From Megasphaera sp. UBA1696 (GTDB lineage Bacteria; Bacillota; Negativicutes; Veillonellales; Megasphaeraceae), in assembly GCA_002319965.1 (NCBI GenBank), contig DCJQ01000013.1, positions 20,376 through 84,375 of the forward strand: DNA of 64,000 nt, read 5' to 3'. Positions 43,081 through 52,731 of the stretch are shown here, in pieces. Below the pieces are notes generated by a model, which worked only from the letters and a program-made list of their open reading frames with translations, was not told where the DNA came from and did not search any database. The position numbers and the translations under genes are program-made. Within the stretch, counting starts at the first letter, position 1, and each line of letters opens with the position of its first letter.

Positions 43081-44550
43081 ATGGAAACGCTCAGCTTAGA
43101 ACAGGTAAAAGCCTACCAAGGCCAATATAAGGTCGTTCCTGTCGGAGTCAGCATGTATGCCGACAGTTGTACCCCGATTGAAGTCTTGCGAACGGTCAAG
43201 CATATCAGCGCTCATTGCTATATCTTGGAAAGTATGGAAGACTCCCAGCGTTGGGGCCGGTACACCTTCATAGGATACGATCCTCAGATGGGCCTGTTCT
43301 GCAAAGACGGAACGGTTACGATTAAGACCGGGGCTGAAGTACAGCTTCATACGGACCATCCGGAACAGCTCATTTCTCAGATTTTAGCCGACAATAAGGC
43401 GCCGCGCCTGGAAGGGTTGCCTCCCTTTACCGGCGGTTTGGTAGGCTATTTTTCCTACGATTTTATTAAGTATGCCGAACCGTCTCTGACACTCAAGGCC
43501 GCTGATGACGATGGCTTTAATGATTTCGACCTCATGCTCTTCGACAAGGTCATCGTCTTCGATAATTTAAAGCAGCAGATTTATCTCATCGTCAACGTTC
43601 GCCTCGACGGGGTAGAAGAAAATTATAATCGGGCTATGTTGGAATTACAGCGGATGGAAGACCTCATTCGCCATGGCGAGAAGGCACCGGCCCAGCCCCT
43701 TCAATTAAAGAGCGACTTCAAACCCCTCTTTAATGAGCAGGAATACTGCCAAATGGTTGAAAAAGGGAAACATTATATCCGCGAAGGGGACATCTTCCAA
43801 GTCGTCTTAGCCAATCGCCTTTGTGCCGAGGCAGAAGGCTGCCTCCTCGATACATACCGCGTGCTGCGGACGATCAACCCGTCGCCGTATATGTTCTTCT
43901 TCTCCGGCGACGATATTGAGCTTGCCGGTTCTTCTCCGGAAACGCTGATCCGCCTCGAAGGGCGGGACCTCTTCACCTTCCCCTTAGCCGGATCGCGGCC
44001 GCGGGGCAAGACGGTGGAAGAAGATAATCAACTGGAAGACGAACTCCTGCACAACTCCAAGGAATTGGCAGAGCACAATATGCTCGTCGACTTAGGTCGA
44101 AACGACTTGGGACGCATCAGTGAATTTGGCAGCGTCCATGTCGAACGCTATCTCAACGTCCTGCGCTTTTCCCATATCATGCATATCGGTTCTACCGTGC
44201 ACAGTACGATACGGGACGATAAGACGGCCGTCGATGCCATTGCGGCTGCCTTGCCGGCCGGCACCTTGTCCGGGGCTCCGAAAATCCGAGCCTGCGAAAT
44301 CATTGATGAACTGGAAGGTCATAAGCGCGGTGTTTACGGCGGCGCCGTCGGCTACATCGATTTTACCGGCAATATGGATTGCTGTATCGGCATCCGCCTG
44401 GCCTATAAGAAGGGGAATCACGTATACGCCTGCTCCGGTGCCGGCATCGTCGCCGACAGCGTACCGGAACAGGAACACCAGGAATGCCTGAATAAAGCCA
44501 AGGCCGTCGTCATTGCCTTGAAACGGGCCAATGGAGGGATTGACAAATGA
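43081..44550 (+). CDS. trpE: Anthranilate synthase component I
   Basis: Makes anthranilate from chorismate with ammonia delivered by TrpG. 489 residues. The N-terminal feedback site LESMEDSQRWGRYTFIG has the LES-type motif that binds tryptophan, so allosteric inhibition is expected on top of T-box control. Catalytic part: ELAGSSPETLIRL, PLAGSRPRGKT, ELAEHNMLVDLGRND, PAGTLSGAPKIRACEIIDEL. Not a fused TrpEG protein. Overlaps trpG by ATGA. Confidence 0.96.
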   Translation: METLSLEQVKAYQGQYKVVPVGVSMYADSCTPIEVLRTVKHISAHCYILESMEDSQRWGRYTFIGYDPQMGLFCKDGTVTIKTGAEVQLHTDHPEQLISQILADNKAPRLEGLPPFTGGLVGYFSYDFIKYAEPSLTLKAADDDGFNDFDLMLFDKVIVFDNLKQQIYLIVNVRLDGVEENYNRAMLELQRMEDLIRHGEKAPAQPLQLKSDFKPLFNEQEYCQMVEKGKHYIREGDIFQVVLANRLCAEAEGCLLDTYRVLRTINPSPYMFFFSGDDIELAGSSPETLIRLEGRDLFTFPLAGSRPRGKTVEEDNQLEDELLHNSKELAEHNMLVDLGRNDLGRISEFGSVHVERYLNVLRFSHIMHIGSTVHSTIRDDKTAVDAIAAALPAGTLSGAPKIRACEIIDELEGHKRGVYGGAVGYIDFTGNMDCCIGIRLAYKKGNHVYACSGAGIVADSVPEQEHQECLNKAKAVVIALKRANGGIDK

Positions 44551-45113
44551 TTGTACTCATCGATAATTACGACAGTTTTTCTTATAATCTCTACCAGCTC
44601 ATCGGACAGTTGAATCCGGATATTAAAGTCATCCGCAACGATGACATGACGGTGGAAAATCTCGAAGGCCTGCATCCGGATCACCTGATCATTTCGCCGG
44701 GGCCGGGTCGGCCGTCGGATGCCGGGATTTGTGAACAGGCCATCCGCTATTTTGAGGGAAAGATCCCTATCCTCGGCGTCTGCTTGGGCCATCAGGCCAT
44801 TTGTGAAGTCTACGGCGGCACCATTACCTACGCCGGGGAATTGATGCATGGCAAACAATCCGTTGCCGCCCTCGACCGGGAAAACCCGCTCTTTAAGGGA
44901 CTTCCCGAAACGGTCGACGTCGGCCGGTATCATTCGCTGGCCCTCGATCCCGAAACCCTTCCCGATGCTCTTCGCGTCCTGGCTCGGACCGATGACGGCG
45001 AAATCATGGCCGTCGCCCATAAAGACTATCCTACATACGGCTTGCAGTTCCACCCGGAATCGATATTGACGCCGACGGGACCGATGATGGTCGAAAATTT
45101 CTTAAAATTATAA
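44547..45113 (+). CDS. trpG: Anthranilate synthase component II (glutamine amidotransferase)
   Basis: Class I glutaminase subunit, 188 residues. Opening IDNYDSFSYNLYQ, oxyanion loop SPGPGRPSDAGI, catalytic Cys in LGVCLGHQAI, catalytic His and Glu in FHPESILTP. Such subunits are often shared with folate synthesis (PabA role); no pabB is in the window. Starts on the trpE stop; trpD follows after 31 bases. Confidence 0.95.
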   Translation: MIVLIDNYDSFSYNLYQLIGQLNPDIKVIRNDDMTVENLEGLHPDHLIISPGPGRPSDAGICEQAIRYFEGKIPILGVCLGHQAICEVYGGTITYAGELMHGKQSVAALDRENPLFKGLPETVDVGRYHSLALDPETLPDALRVLARTDDGEIMAVAHKDYPTYGLQFHPESILTPTGPMMVENFLKL

Positions 45114-45144
45114 TAGACAGCGTGCTTACGAGGAGGTAACGACG

Positions 45145-46167
45145 ATGATTAAAGATGCGATTATCAAGATTGTAAATAAAGGTGATTTGACTTATGACGA
45201 AGCAAAGGCAGTTATGCTGGAAATCATGAACGGCAAGACGACGCCGACCCAGAATGCCGCTTTCTTGGCGGCGCTGTCGACGAAGAGCACCAAGGCTGAA
45301 ACGATTGATGAAATTTCAGGCTGTGCCGAAGCCATGCGCTCTATGGCAACGCCCGTTCCCCATCCCGGCATGGATGTCCTGGAAGTTGTCGGTACCGGCG
45401 GCGACGGCGCCCATTCTTTCAATATTTCGACGACGTCGGCCATGGTTATTGCCTCGGCCGGTGTGAAAGTAGCCAAACACGGCAACCGGGCCGCCTCGTC
45501 TCTGTGCGGTACGGCAGACTGCCTGGAAACACTGGGCCTCAATATCGAACAGGATCCGAAACTGGCCCTTAAGATGCTGGAAGAAACGAACTTCTGCTTC
45601 CTCTTTGCTCAGAAATATCACGCCGCGATGAAGTATATCGGCCCCATCCGCAAAGAACTGGGATTCCGGACCGTATTCAACATCCTCGGGCCCTTGACCA
45701 GCCCGGCTAAGCCGACGATGATCCTCCTTGGCGTTTACGATGAATATCTGGTCGAACCCCTGGCAAAAGTATTGTCGACACTTGGTGTCAAACGAGGTAT
45801 CGTCGCCTATGGCCAAGAAAAACTCGATGAAATTTCGCCGAACGGGCCGACGACGATTTGTGAACTCCGCGACGGATATTATCGGACGTCTGTCCTGCGG
45901 CCGGAAGACTTCGGCATGGTGCCGGGAACGAAGGAAGACCTCGTCGGCGGTACACCGGAAGAAAATGCTGACATCACGCGAGGCATCCTGAAGGGAACCG
46001 TTCAGGGGCCGAAGCGAAATGCCGTCCTCTTAAACGCCGGAACGGCCTTGTTCATTGCCGGTAAAGCCGATCCCATCGGTGCCGGTATCAAGATGGCTGC
46101 CAATCTCATCGACAGCGGCAAGGCCATGGAAACACTGAATCGCTGCATTGCTGTCAGTAACTCGTAA
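45145..46167 (+). CDS. trpD: Anthranilate phosphoribosyltransferase
   Basis: Joins anthranilate and PRPP. 340 residues; AGGAGGT before the start. PRPP site GTGGDGAHSFNISTTSA, then KHGNRAASSLCGTADCLE and the anthranilate-site region HAAMKYIGPIRKELGFRTVFN. Not fused to trpG. Full length. Confidence 0.96.
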   Translation: MIKDAIIKIVNKGDLTYDEAKAVMLEIMNGKTTPTQNAAFLAALSTKSTKAETIDEISGCAEAMRSMATPVPHPGMDVLEVVGTGGDGAHSFNISTTSAMVIASAGVKVAKHGNRAASSLCGTADCLETLGLNIEQDPKLALKMLEETNFCFLFAQKYHAAMKYIGPIRKELGFRTVFNILGPLTSPAKPTMILLGVYDEYLVEPLAKVLSTLGVKRGIVAYGQEKLDEISPNGPTTICELRDGYYRTSVLRPEDFGMVPGTKEDLVGGTPEENADITRGILKGTVQGPKRNAVLLNAGTALFIAGKADPIGAGIKMAANLIDSGKAMETLNRCIAVSNS

Positions 46168-46179
46168 GAAGGTGAGCTC

Positions 46180-46968
46180 GTGATACTCGATGATTTAACG
46201 GCAGCTGTCGCCAAAAGGCTGGTAGAGGATAAGGCACAGGTTTCCTTTGCCGAGATGAAAGAACGGGCCCTGGCAGCTCCGAAAAAAGAGGGATTTCCCT
46301 TTGAACATAACCTGAAACAGAAGGGCCTTTCCTTCATTTGTGAAGTCAAGAAAGCCTCACCGTCAAAAGGACTCATTGCTCCTGATTTTCCCTATGTGGC
46401 CATTGCCAAGGAATATGAACAGGCCGGTGCGGCAGCCATTTCCGTCTTGACTGAGCGGGATTACTTCTTAGGCAGTCCCCAGTATTTACAGGATATTGCC
46501 GGGGCGGTTCAAACGCCGGTCCTTCGCAAGGACTTCATCATTGATGAATATCAGATTTATGAAGCCCGGGCCATCGGAGCCGCTGCCGTCCTTTTAATCT
46601 GTGCCGTCCTCGATGATGAGCACTTGAAACGCTTCTTTAAACTTGCCGATTCTTTGGGCCTTTCGGCCTTGGTCGAAGCACACGATGAAACGGAAGTACT
46701 CCGAGCTATTAAGGCCGGCGCCCGGGTCATCGGCGTCAACAACCGGAACTTGAAGGACTTTACCGTGTCCCTTGATACGAGCTTCCGCCTGCGGACGCTG
46801 GTGCCGGATGACATCATCTTCGTTGCTGAAAGCGGTATCAAGACCGGGGAGCATACGCAAAGTCTCTATGACCATGGCGCCGACGCCGTCCTTATCGGCG
46901 AGACGCTGATGCGCAGTCCCGATAAGAAGGCGGCTCTGGCGGAATTAGCCGCCGGAACTCGTGGTTAA
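46180..46968 (+). CDS. trpC: Indole-3-glycerol-phosphate synthase
   Basis: Cyclises CdRP to indole-3-glycerol phosphate. 262 residues from a GTG at 46180 placed after AAGGTGAG. TIM-barrel motifs: FICEVKKASPSKGLI, VLTERDYFLGS, LRKDFIIDEYQI, VNNRNLKDF, AESGIKT. Separate from trpF, unlike the fused enterobacterial form. Overlaps trpF by eight bases. Confidence 0.95.
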   Translation: MILDDLTAAVAKRLVEDKAQVSFAEMKERALAAPKKEGFPFEHNLKQKGLSFICEVKKASPSKGLIAPDFPYVAIAKEYEQAGAAAISVLTERDYFLGSPQYLQDIAGAVQTPVLRKDFIIDEYQIYEARAIGAAAVLLICAVLDDEHLKRFFKLADSLGLSALVEAHDETEVLRAIKAGARVIGVNNRNLKDFTVSLDTSFRLRTLVPDDIIFVAESGIKTGEHTQSLYDHGADAVLIGETLMRSPDKKAALAELAAGTRG

Positions 46969-47563
46969 GGTAAAGTTCTGCGGCCTCAAGCGCCCCTGCG
47001 ACATCGCCTGGGCCAATGAACTCCACCCCGACTATGCAGGCTTCGTCTTTGCCGGTACGAAACGCCGCGTTTCTGATGAGTTGGCAGCAGACCTTCGCCG
47101 GGAACTGGACCCGTCCATACCGGCTGTCGGCGTCTTCGTTGACGATGAACCGCAGCACATGGCGTCCTTAGTAAAAAAAGGCGTCATCCAGCTTATCCAG
47201 CTTCACGGCCGGGAAGATGAAGACTTCATACAGCAGTTGCAGACGGATTTGGACGTTTCGATTATCAAAGCCTTTTCCATTGCCAATCAAGACGACGTAA
47301 GGCGAGCCTTGGCGAGCCGTGCCGACTACATCCTCCTCGATCAAGGGAGTGGCGGTACCGGCAAGGCCTTTGATTGGTCCCTGTTAAGAGACCTTGACCG
47401 ACCGTACTTTTTAGCCGGCGGCCTTACGCCGCAGAATGCAGCTCAAGCGGCAGCCCTTAAGCCTTATGCCCTCGACGTCAGCAGCGGCATCGAAACGGAT
47501 GGGGTGAAGGACAGAGAAAAGATGACATTATTTATGACAACATTAAGTGTTTACAGGAGGTAA
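46961..47563 (+). CDS. trpF: Phosphoribosylanthranilate isomerase
   Basis: Amadori rearrangement of PRA to CdRP. 200 residues from a GTG inside the trpC end; VKVKFCGLKRPCDI carries the catalytic Cys, QLHGREDEDFI the central motif, LLDQGSGGTGKAFDW the catalytic Asp, and LDVSSGIETDGVKD the C-terminal phosphate site. Translational coupling to trpC is probable, since only a weak ribosome site precedes it. Confidence 0.94.
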   Translation: MVKVKFCGLKRPCDIAWANELHPDYAGFVFAGTKRRVSDELAADLRRELDPSIPAVGVFVDDEPQHMASLVKKGVIQLIQLHGREDEDFIQQLQTDLDVSIIKAFSIANQDDVRRALASRADYILLDQGSGGTGKAFDWSLLRDLDRPYFLAGGLTPQNAAQAAALKPYALDVSSGIETDGVKDREKMTLFMTTLSVYRR

Positions 47564-47567
47564 ACAG

Positions 47568-48752
47568 ATGAGTACAGGAAGATTCGGCGCCTTTGGCGGC
47601 CAGTATATACCGGAAACGCTGATGAACGAAATTCAGCGTTTGGAAAAAGCCTACGACCATTATAAACATGACCCGGCCTTTCAGGCAGAATTAAAAGAAC
47701 TCCTTGATAACTATGCCAATCGGCCGTCACTCCTTTACTATGCCGAACGGATGACGAAAGATTTAGGCGGTGCGAAGGTCTATCTGAAGCGCGAAGACTT
47801 GAATCATACCGGGGCTCATAAAATCAACAATGCTTTAGGGCAGTGCCTGCTGGCGAAAAAGATGGGCAAGACCCGGGTCATTGCTGAAACCGGTGCCGGC
47901 CAGCACGGCGTTGCAACGGCGACAGCCGCCGCTTTCTTGGGTCTCGAATGTGAAGTTTTCATGGGCGAAGAAGATACGATTCGCCAGGCTTTGAACGTAT
48001 ACCGTATGGAATTGTTGGGGGCTAAGGTCCACGCCGTTACTTCCGGGTCCCGGGTCCTTAAAGACGCTGTCAACGAAGCCATGCGTGAATGGGTCAGCCG
48101 CGTCGACGACACCCATTACGTCATCGGCTCGACCATGGGGCCTCATCCTTTCCCGATGATGGTACGAGACTTCCAGGCCGTCATCAGTAAGGAAGCGCGT
48201 CAGCAGATTCTCGACAAGGAAGGTAAACTCCCGGCAGCGGTCCTGGCCTGTGTCGGCGGCGGCAGCAATGCCATGGGTATGTTCTACAACTTCATCGACG
48301 ATAAGGATGTTCGTCTCATCGGCTGCGAAGCTGCCGGCAAAGGCATCGATACCAAGCTTCATGCGGCGACGATTGCCAAGGGCGAAGTCGGTATCTTCCA
48401 CGGGATGAAATCGATTTTTTGCCAGAACGAAGACGGCCAGATCGACGAAGTCTATTCCATTTCAGCCGGTCTCGACTATCCCGGTATCGGGCCGGAACAC
48501 GCCTATTTGAATGAAACGGGTCGGGCTCAGTACATTCCGGTCAAAGACGATGAAGCCGTCGAAGCCTTTGAATATTTGGCCCGCACAGAAGGCATCATCT
48601 GCGCTATTGAAAGTGCCCACGCCGTCTATGAAGCCATGCAGCTGGCACCGACGATGAGTCCTGAAGACAGCATCATCGTTTGCTTGTCCGGCCGCGGCGA
48701 TAAAGACGTCGCCGCCATTGCAAGATATAAGGGGAGGGATTTACATGAGTAA
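47568..48752 (+). CDS. trpB: Tryptophan synthase beta chain
   Basis: PLP enzyme condensing indole and serine. 394 residues from the ATG at 47568 after AGGAGGT; an earlier in-frame ATG at 47547 lies in trpF. PLP Lys in THGA-type segment NHTGAHKINNALGQ, GAGQHGVATATAAA, the phosphate-binding GGGSNAMGMF, and the C-terminal CLSGRGDKD. TrpB1 length and features, paired with trpA, which begins eight bases before its stop. Confidence 0.97.
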   Translation: MSTGRFGAFGGQYIPETLMNEIQRLEKAYDHYKHDPAFQAELKELLDNYANRPSLLYYAERMTKDLGGAKVYLKREDLNHTGAHKINNALGQCLLAKKMGKTRVIAETGAGQHGVATATAAAFLGLECEVFMGEEDTIRQALNVYRMELLGAKVHAVTSGSRVLKDAVNEAMREWVSRVDDTHYVIGSTMGPHPFPMMVRDFQAVISKEARQQILDKEGKLPAAVLACVGGGSNAMGMFYNFIDDKDVRLIGCEAAGKGIDTKLHAATIAKGEVGIFHGMKSIFCQNEDGQIDEVYSISAGLDYPGIGPEHAYLNETGRAQYIPVKDDEAVEAFEYLARTEGIICAIESAHAVYEAMQLAPTMSPEDSIIVCLSGRGDKDVAAIARYKGRDLHE

Positions 48753-49527
48753 GATCGGCCAGGCCTTTAAAAAGGGCAAAGCCTTTATCGGATTTTTGAC
48801 GGCAGGCGATCCGTCGCTGGAAAAGACCTATGAATACATTATGACCATGGAAAAAGCAGGTGCCGATTTGATTGAAATCGGAATTCCTTTTTCCGATCCC
48901 ATTGCCGAAGGCATCGTTATCCAGGAAGCCGATTTACGGGCGCTGCAGCAGGGGACGCGCATTGACGACGTCTTTGATCTCGTTAAGCGCGTCCGTAAGG
49001 AATCGCAGATTCCCTTGGTCTTTCTGACATACCTCAATCCCGTCTTCCATTATGGGGCTGATAAATTCTTCACCCGTTGTGAAGAATCGGGCCTTGACGG
49101 CATCATTATCCCCGATATGCCCTTTGAAGAACGAGGCGAATGTGCGGAAGCTGCGAAAGCGCACGGCATCGATATCATTTCCATGATTGCTCCGACTTCA
49201 AAAGACCGGATTCAGACCATTGCTAAGGCCGGGGAAGGCTTCTTATATATCGTATCTTCCTTAGGCGTTACCGGTACTCGTACAGAAATCAAGACCAACC
49301 TTAAAGATATCATTGATACGGCCAAGGCAGTGACCGACGTTCCCTGCGCCGTCGGTTTCGGCATCAATACGACCGAACAGGCCGAAACTATTGGCCGTGA
49401 CGCCGACGGGGTCATTGTCGGCAGTGCCATCGTCAAATTGATTGCTAAATATGGGGACGATGCAGCCCAGCCGATCTATGACTATGTGAAAGCGATGAAG
49501 GAAGCGGTTATGCGCAGCCGCTCATAA
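48745..49527 (+). CDS. trpA: Tryptophan synthase alpha chain
   Basis: Retro-aldol cleavage of indole-3-glycerol phosphate, passing indole to TrpB. 260 residues from the ATG at 48745 after GGGAGGG. Catalytic Glu in LIEIGIPFSDP, Asp in DGIIIPDMPFEE, and phosphate site GFGINTTEQA with GVIVGSAIV. Last gene of trpEGDCFBA, followed by a terminator. Confidence 0.96.
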   Translation: MSKIGQAFKKGKAFIGFLTAGDPSLEKTYEYIMTMEKAGADLIEIGIPFSDPIAEGIVIQEADLRALQQGTRIDDVFDLVKRVRKESQIPLVFLTYLNPVFHYGADKFFTRCEESGLDGIIIPDMPFEERGECAEAAKAHGIDIISMIAPTSKDRIQTIAKAGEGFLYIVSSLGVTGTRTEIKTNLKDIIDTAKAVTDVPCAVGFGINTTEQAETIGRDADGVIVGSAIVKLIAKYGDDAAQPIYDYVKAMKEAVMRSRS

Positions 49528-49550
49528 TTAGGCCATATAGGAATTTACAT

Positions 49551-49594
49551 AAAGATCTGAATGACAGTGCTTACTGTAGTTCAGATCTTTTTTT
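49551..49594 (+). terminator. Rho-independent terminator after trpA
   Basis: AAAGATCTGAA (49551-49561) pairs with TTCAGATCTTT (49580-49590), with inner ACAGT/ACTGT, then seven T residues. Confidence 0.93.
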
Positions 49595-49662
49595 ATGAAG
49601 AATACTTATTTATTACAAATTAGCATTAAAAATGACCGGTCTATGATAAATTTGGCACTTCG

Positions 49663-49691
49663 TTGACTTTGTCGTTTTCCCATGATAATAT
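49663..49691 (+). promoter_or_regulatory. Promoter for the acyl-CoA dehydrogenase gene (TTGACT-17-TAATAT)
   Basis: TTGACT at 49663-49668 and TAATAT at 49686-49691 with a 17-base spacer, about 90 bases before the start codon. Confidence 0.6.
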
Positions 49692-49785
49692 GTAGGCAAG
49701 ATATTTCTTGTAACGAAATATTTATATAACTAAGGTTTGTACACGCTATATGGATATTTCCATTTCAACAGAAGGAGTGACGATA

Positions 49786-50928
49786 ATGGATTTTGAACTC
49801 ACGAAACAACAGCAGCAAATTGTCGATCAAGTACGCGATTTTACGGCCAAACGGTTATTGCCCGGCGTTGTAGAACGCGATGAAGCTTCGGAATTTCCGT
49901 TGGAAGCCTTTAAAGAATTTGGCAAGATGGGCATGTTCGGCCTCTGCTATCCGACAGAATTCGGCGGCAGCGATGTCGGCTATCTTCCGTATATTCTGGC
50001 TGTCGAAGAAGTCTCCAAAGTAGATTCTTCCTTTGGCATCGGCTTTTCGGTCAATACCTCCCTTTACGGAGGCAGTGTCATGTATTCGTCGGCGACGGAT
50101 GAACAGAAAAAACGCTTTTTATCTCCTATCGCATCGGGTCAGGCTATCGGCTCCTTTGGCCTGACGGAAGCGACGGCCGGCTCTGATGCTGCCGGTCAGC
50201 AGACGCTTGCCACCAAAGACGGCGACGACTATATCTTAAACGGTACCAAGATTTTTAATACCAATGGCCCCATTGCCGACTATACCGTCATCTATGCTCT
50301 GACCGATCCGGCAATCGGCATCAAGGGCATGTGCGCCTTCGTCTTGGAAAAAGGGATGGAAGGCTTCCATGTAGGCAAACTGGAAAATAAAATGGGCATC
50401 CGCTCGGCTCAGGTCTCGGAAATGGTCTTATCAAACGTTCGCGTTTCGGCGGACCGGATGATTGCCAAACCGGGTGAAGGCTTTAAACTGGCCATGAAGA
50501 CCCTCGACGGCGGACGCATCGGCGTCGGCGCTCAGGCCCTGGGCCTGGCAGAAGGGGCCTTCGACATTGCCATCGATTATCTGAAGAAACGCGAACAGTT
50601 CGGCAAACCGCTGTATAAACAGCAGTATCTGGCCTTCAAGATGGCTGAACTCTACGCCGATATTGAAAAGGCACGCTTAGTCCTTTATAAGGCAGCCTGC
50701 CTCAAAGAAGCGGGCAAACCGTTCACGACAGAAGCGGCTGTTGCAAAACTGACCTGCACCGACGTGGCTATGAAAGTGACGACGGAATGCGTTCAGATGC
50801 TTGGCGGCAACGGTTACATGAAAGAATACCATGTCGAACGCATGATGCGCGATGCCAAGATCACCCAGATTTATGAAGGCACTAACGAAATTCAAAAACT
50901 CGTCATTTCCGGTGGTTTGTTCCGGTAA
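49786..50928 (+). CDS. Acyl-CoA dehydrogenase (short-chain type)
   Basis: FAD enzyme of acyl-CoA metabolism. 380 residues from the ATG at 49786 after GAAGGAG; the frame extends 12 codons upstream without a ribosome site. Seen: GSFGLTEATAGSDAAG (FAD/acyl site), GGRIGVGAQALGLAEGA, RDAKITQIYEGTNEIQ with the catalytic Glu of short-chain members, and a terminal ISGGLFR. No electron-transfer flavoprotein genes or other butyrate genes flank it, so its role in butyrate or valerate formation, or in branched-chain acid use, is open. Transcribed alone. Confidence 0.92.
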   Translation: MDFELTKQQQQIVDQVRDFTAKRLLPGVVERDEASEFPLEAFKEFGKMGMFGLCYPTEFGGSDVGYLPYILAVEEVSKVDSSFGIGFSVNTSLYGGSVMYSSATDEQKKRFLSPIASGQAIGSFGLTEATAGSDAAGQQTLATKDGDDYILNGTKIFNTNGPIADYTVIYALTDPAIGIKGMCAFVLEKGMEGFHVGKLENKMGIRSAQVSEMVLSNVRVSADRMIAKPGEGFKLAMKTLDGGRIGVGAQALGLAEGAFDIAIDYLKKREQFGKPLYKQQYLAFKMAELYADIEKARLVLYKAACLKEAGKPFTTEAAVAKLTCTDVAMKVTTECVQMLGGNGYMKEYHVERMMRDAKITQIYEGTNEIQKLVISGGLFR

Positions 50929-50968
50929 GACAGGCTTCTTCGAAAGTTTCCTTTCATGAAGATACATT

Positions 50969-51018
50969 AAAAAGGAGGCTGGCCGATAGCGATGGCTATC
51001 AGGTCAGCCTCCTTTTTT
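50969..51018. terminator. Bidirectional terminator between convergent genes
   Basis: AAAAAGGAGGCTG (from 50969) pairs with CAGCCTCCTTTTT (51005-51017), with an inner GATAGC/GCTATC stem; A-run on one side and T-run on the other serve the dehydrogenase gene and the opposite symporter gene. Confidence 0.92.
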
Positions 51019-51046
51019 AGGTACATTATAAGATTTTTAAAAGATT

Positions 51047-52360
51047 TTAGTGACCGGCGACGACGCTTTCTTTGGCTTCGGCATCGAGCGTATGTGCCAG
51101 GTCATGGTCGGTCATGGCGCAGACGGCTGCGTCAGACCAAACGTTTTCTGCCGTTTCGACCATATCGATGATGGTATAGATCGGCAGGATGATGCCCATG
51201 ATGCCGATCGGAGCACCGATACTGGACATGAGGGACAATGTCAGGAAGTAGCAGCCCATGGGAACACCGGCATTGCCGATAGCTGCCAGAACGGCGATGA
51301 AGAGCCAGGCAATCATCGTGCCCATGGTCAATTCTGTACCGCCGTTTTGCATGAGGAAGAGGGACGTGACCAGGATGAAGGCTGCGCAGCCGTTCATGTT
51401 GATGGTCGTGCAGATCGGAAGTACGAAGCGCGATACCTGAGGATGAACGTTAAGGCGCTGTTCAGCCGAGGCCAAGGTGACCGGCAGGGTGCCGGCAGAG
51501 CTTTTGGTGAACAAGGCAACGGCGATAGCCGGAGCCATTTTGCGGAAGACGTAGAGCGGATTCAAGCCGCGGATGGCCAAGAAAATCGGCAGGACGATGA
51601 AGAACTGAATGAGGTTGCCGCCGAGGATGACCAAGGTGTATTTCCCCAAGGCACTGACGATGATACCGGCTTCAATCTGAGCTGCCAGCTGAGCCGAGAA
51701 GGCCAGGATGCCGAGCGGTAAGATCCAAAGCAGGGCCCGAATGAGGGCGAAGAGGACCTCCTGCAGGCCTAAGAGACCTTTGAGCAGGACGGCGCGGTTT
51801 TCGGTCTTGGGCATGAAGGCTAACGCGAGACCTACAGCAGCTGCGATGAGCATGACCGAAAGGACGTTGCCCGATAAGAAGGGCTGGAGTATATTATTCG
51901 GAATGACCGACAGGAAATGGTCGTAGTAGGTGACCGACTCGAGTTTCTGCGGAACGCTGGAAACACCGGAACTGATCAGTTCCATAGGCAGATTGCCCGG
52001 GGCAATCCAGATGTAGAGTGCCAAACCGATAGCGGCGGCACAAATCGTCGTCAGCAAGGTGTACGTGACGGCGTGCGCAAAGATACGCCCCGTTTCTTTT
52101 TTAGCACCCAGTGCTGATAAGGTTGTAATGACGGCTAAGGCGATGGTCGGTATAGCGATGAACTGGAATAAGCGCGTGAAAACCGTTGCGATAAAATCGA
52201 ATAATTGGTTCAATACCGGAATACCAAGCCAGCCTAAGATGGCGCCGAGGATTAAGGCCCCGATCCATAAGATGAATTGACGGCCCTGATGGCGATTGCG
52301 GTTGCTGCGAATCGCTTCCCGGGCTTGTTCTTGTACTCCGTCTCGTGATTCATTTGACAT
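51047..52360 (-). CDS. Dicarboxylate/amino-acid:cation symporter (DAACS family)
   Basis: 437 residues; start after AAGGGGGAAG. Family signatures: KSSAGTLPVTLASA (the serine-rich re-entrant loop), TTINMNGCAAFILV (NMxG motif) and GVPMGCYFLTLSLM with about eight helices plus two hairpin loops. Members carry glutamate, aspartate, serine/threonine or C4 dicarboxylates with sodium or protons. The N-terminus is unusually polar (about 30 residues with many Arg and Gln). Substrate not determined. Confidence 0.9.
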   Translation of the reverse strand: MSNESRDGVQEQAREAIRSNRNRHQGRQFILWIGALILGAILGWLGIPVLNQLFDFIATVFTRLFQFIAIPTIALAVITTLSALGAKKETGRIFAHAVTYTLLTTICAAAIGLALYIWIAPGNLPMELISSGVSSVPQKLESVTYYDHFLSVIPNNILQPFLSGNVLSVMLIAAAVGLALAFMPKTENRAVLLKGLLGLQEVLFALIRALLWILPLGILAFSAQLAAQIEAGIIVSALGKYTLVILGGNLIQFFIVLPIFLAIRGLNPLYVFRKMAPAIAVALFTKSSAGTLPVTLASAEQRLNVHPQVSRFVLPICTTINMNGCAAFILVTSLFLMQNGGTELTMGTMIAWLFIAVLAAIGNAGVPMGCYFLTLSLMSSIGAPIGIMGIILPIYTIIDMVETAENVWSDAAVCAMTDHDLAHTLDAEAKESVVAGH

Positions 52361-52731
52361 GAGTATCTTCCCCCTTTGAGAAATATGGACGGCAGTAATA
52401 AACTACCGTTTCAGTATATTATAGAAGAGGGCAGGCGTTCTGTCAATGAAAGAGGCGTTCACATTGTAAAAAAGACACGTAAAAGGATCGGCACACAAGC
52501 GACATATGTATACCGATCCTTACGTTATAGGATTCATATTCATTTAGTGTTTGATTCTGCTTTCGCTAAAACTCAAAACGTTAAAACAGTCATCGTTCGT
52601 TACAACCAGATACGTAGACTAACCTATTTGAAACACATCACACCCATTCGAAAAGTTCGAAGCACTTTAGATCAAGATAAGTTAATTCATCATGTTCATC
52701 GACGAACTCGTGTTAATCCTATAGACATTAT
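52361..52731. other. AT-rich region of atypical composition between symporter and cupin genes
   Basis: 371 bases, richer in A+T and in GTTCG/CGAAC words than the surroundings. A plus-strand 119-codon frame (52376-52735) has no ribosome site or family signature and its first part overlaps the symporter promoter area, so it is not called. Contains the hairpin at 52477-52525. Confidence 0.5.
52477..52525 (-). terminator. Terminator-like hairpin downstream of the cupin gene
   Basis: On the minus strand ACGTAAGGATCGG and CCGATCCTTTTACGT pair around a 21-base loop and are followed by GTCTTTTTTAC, a usable T-run. It is 207 bases past the cupin stop. Confidence 0.6.
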
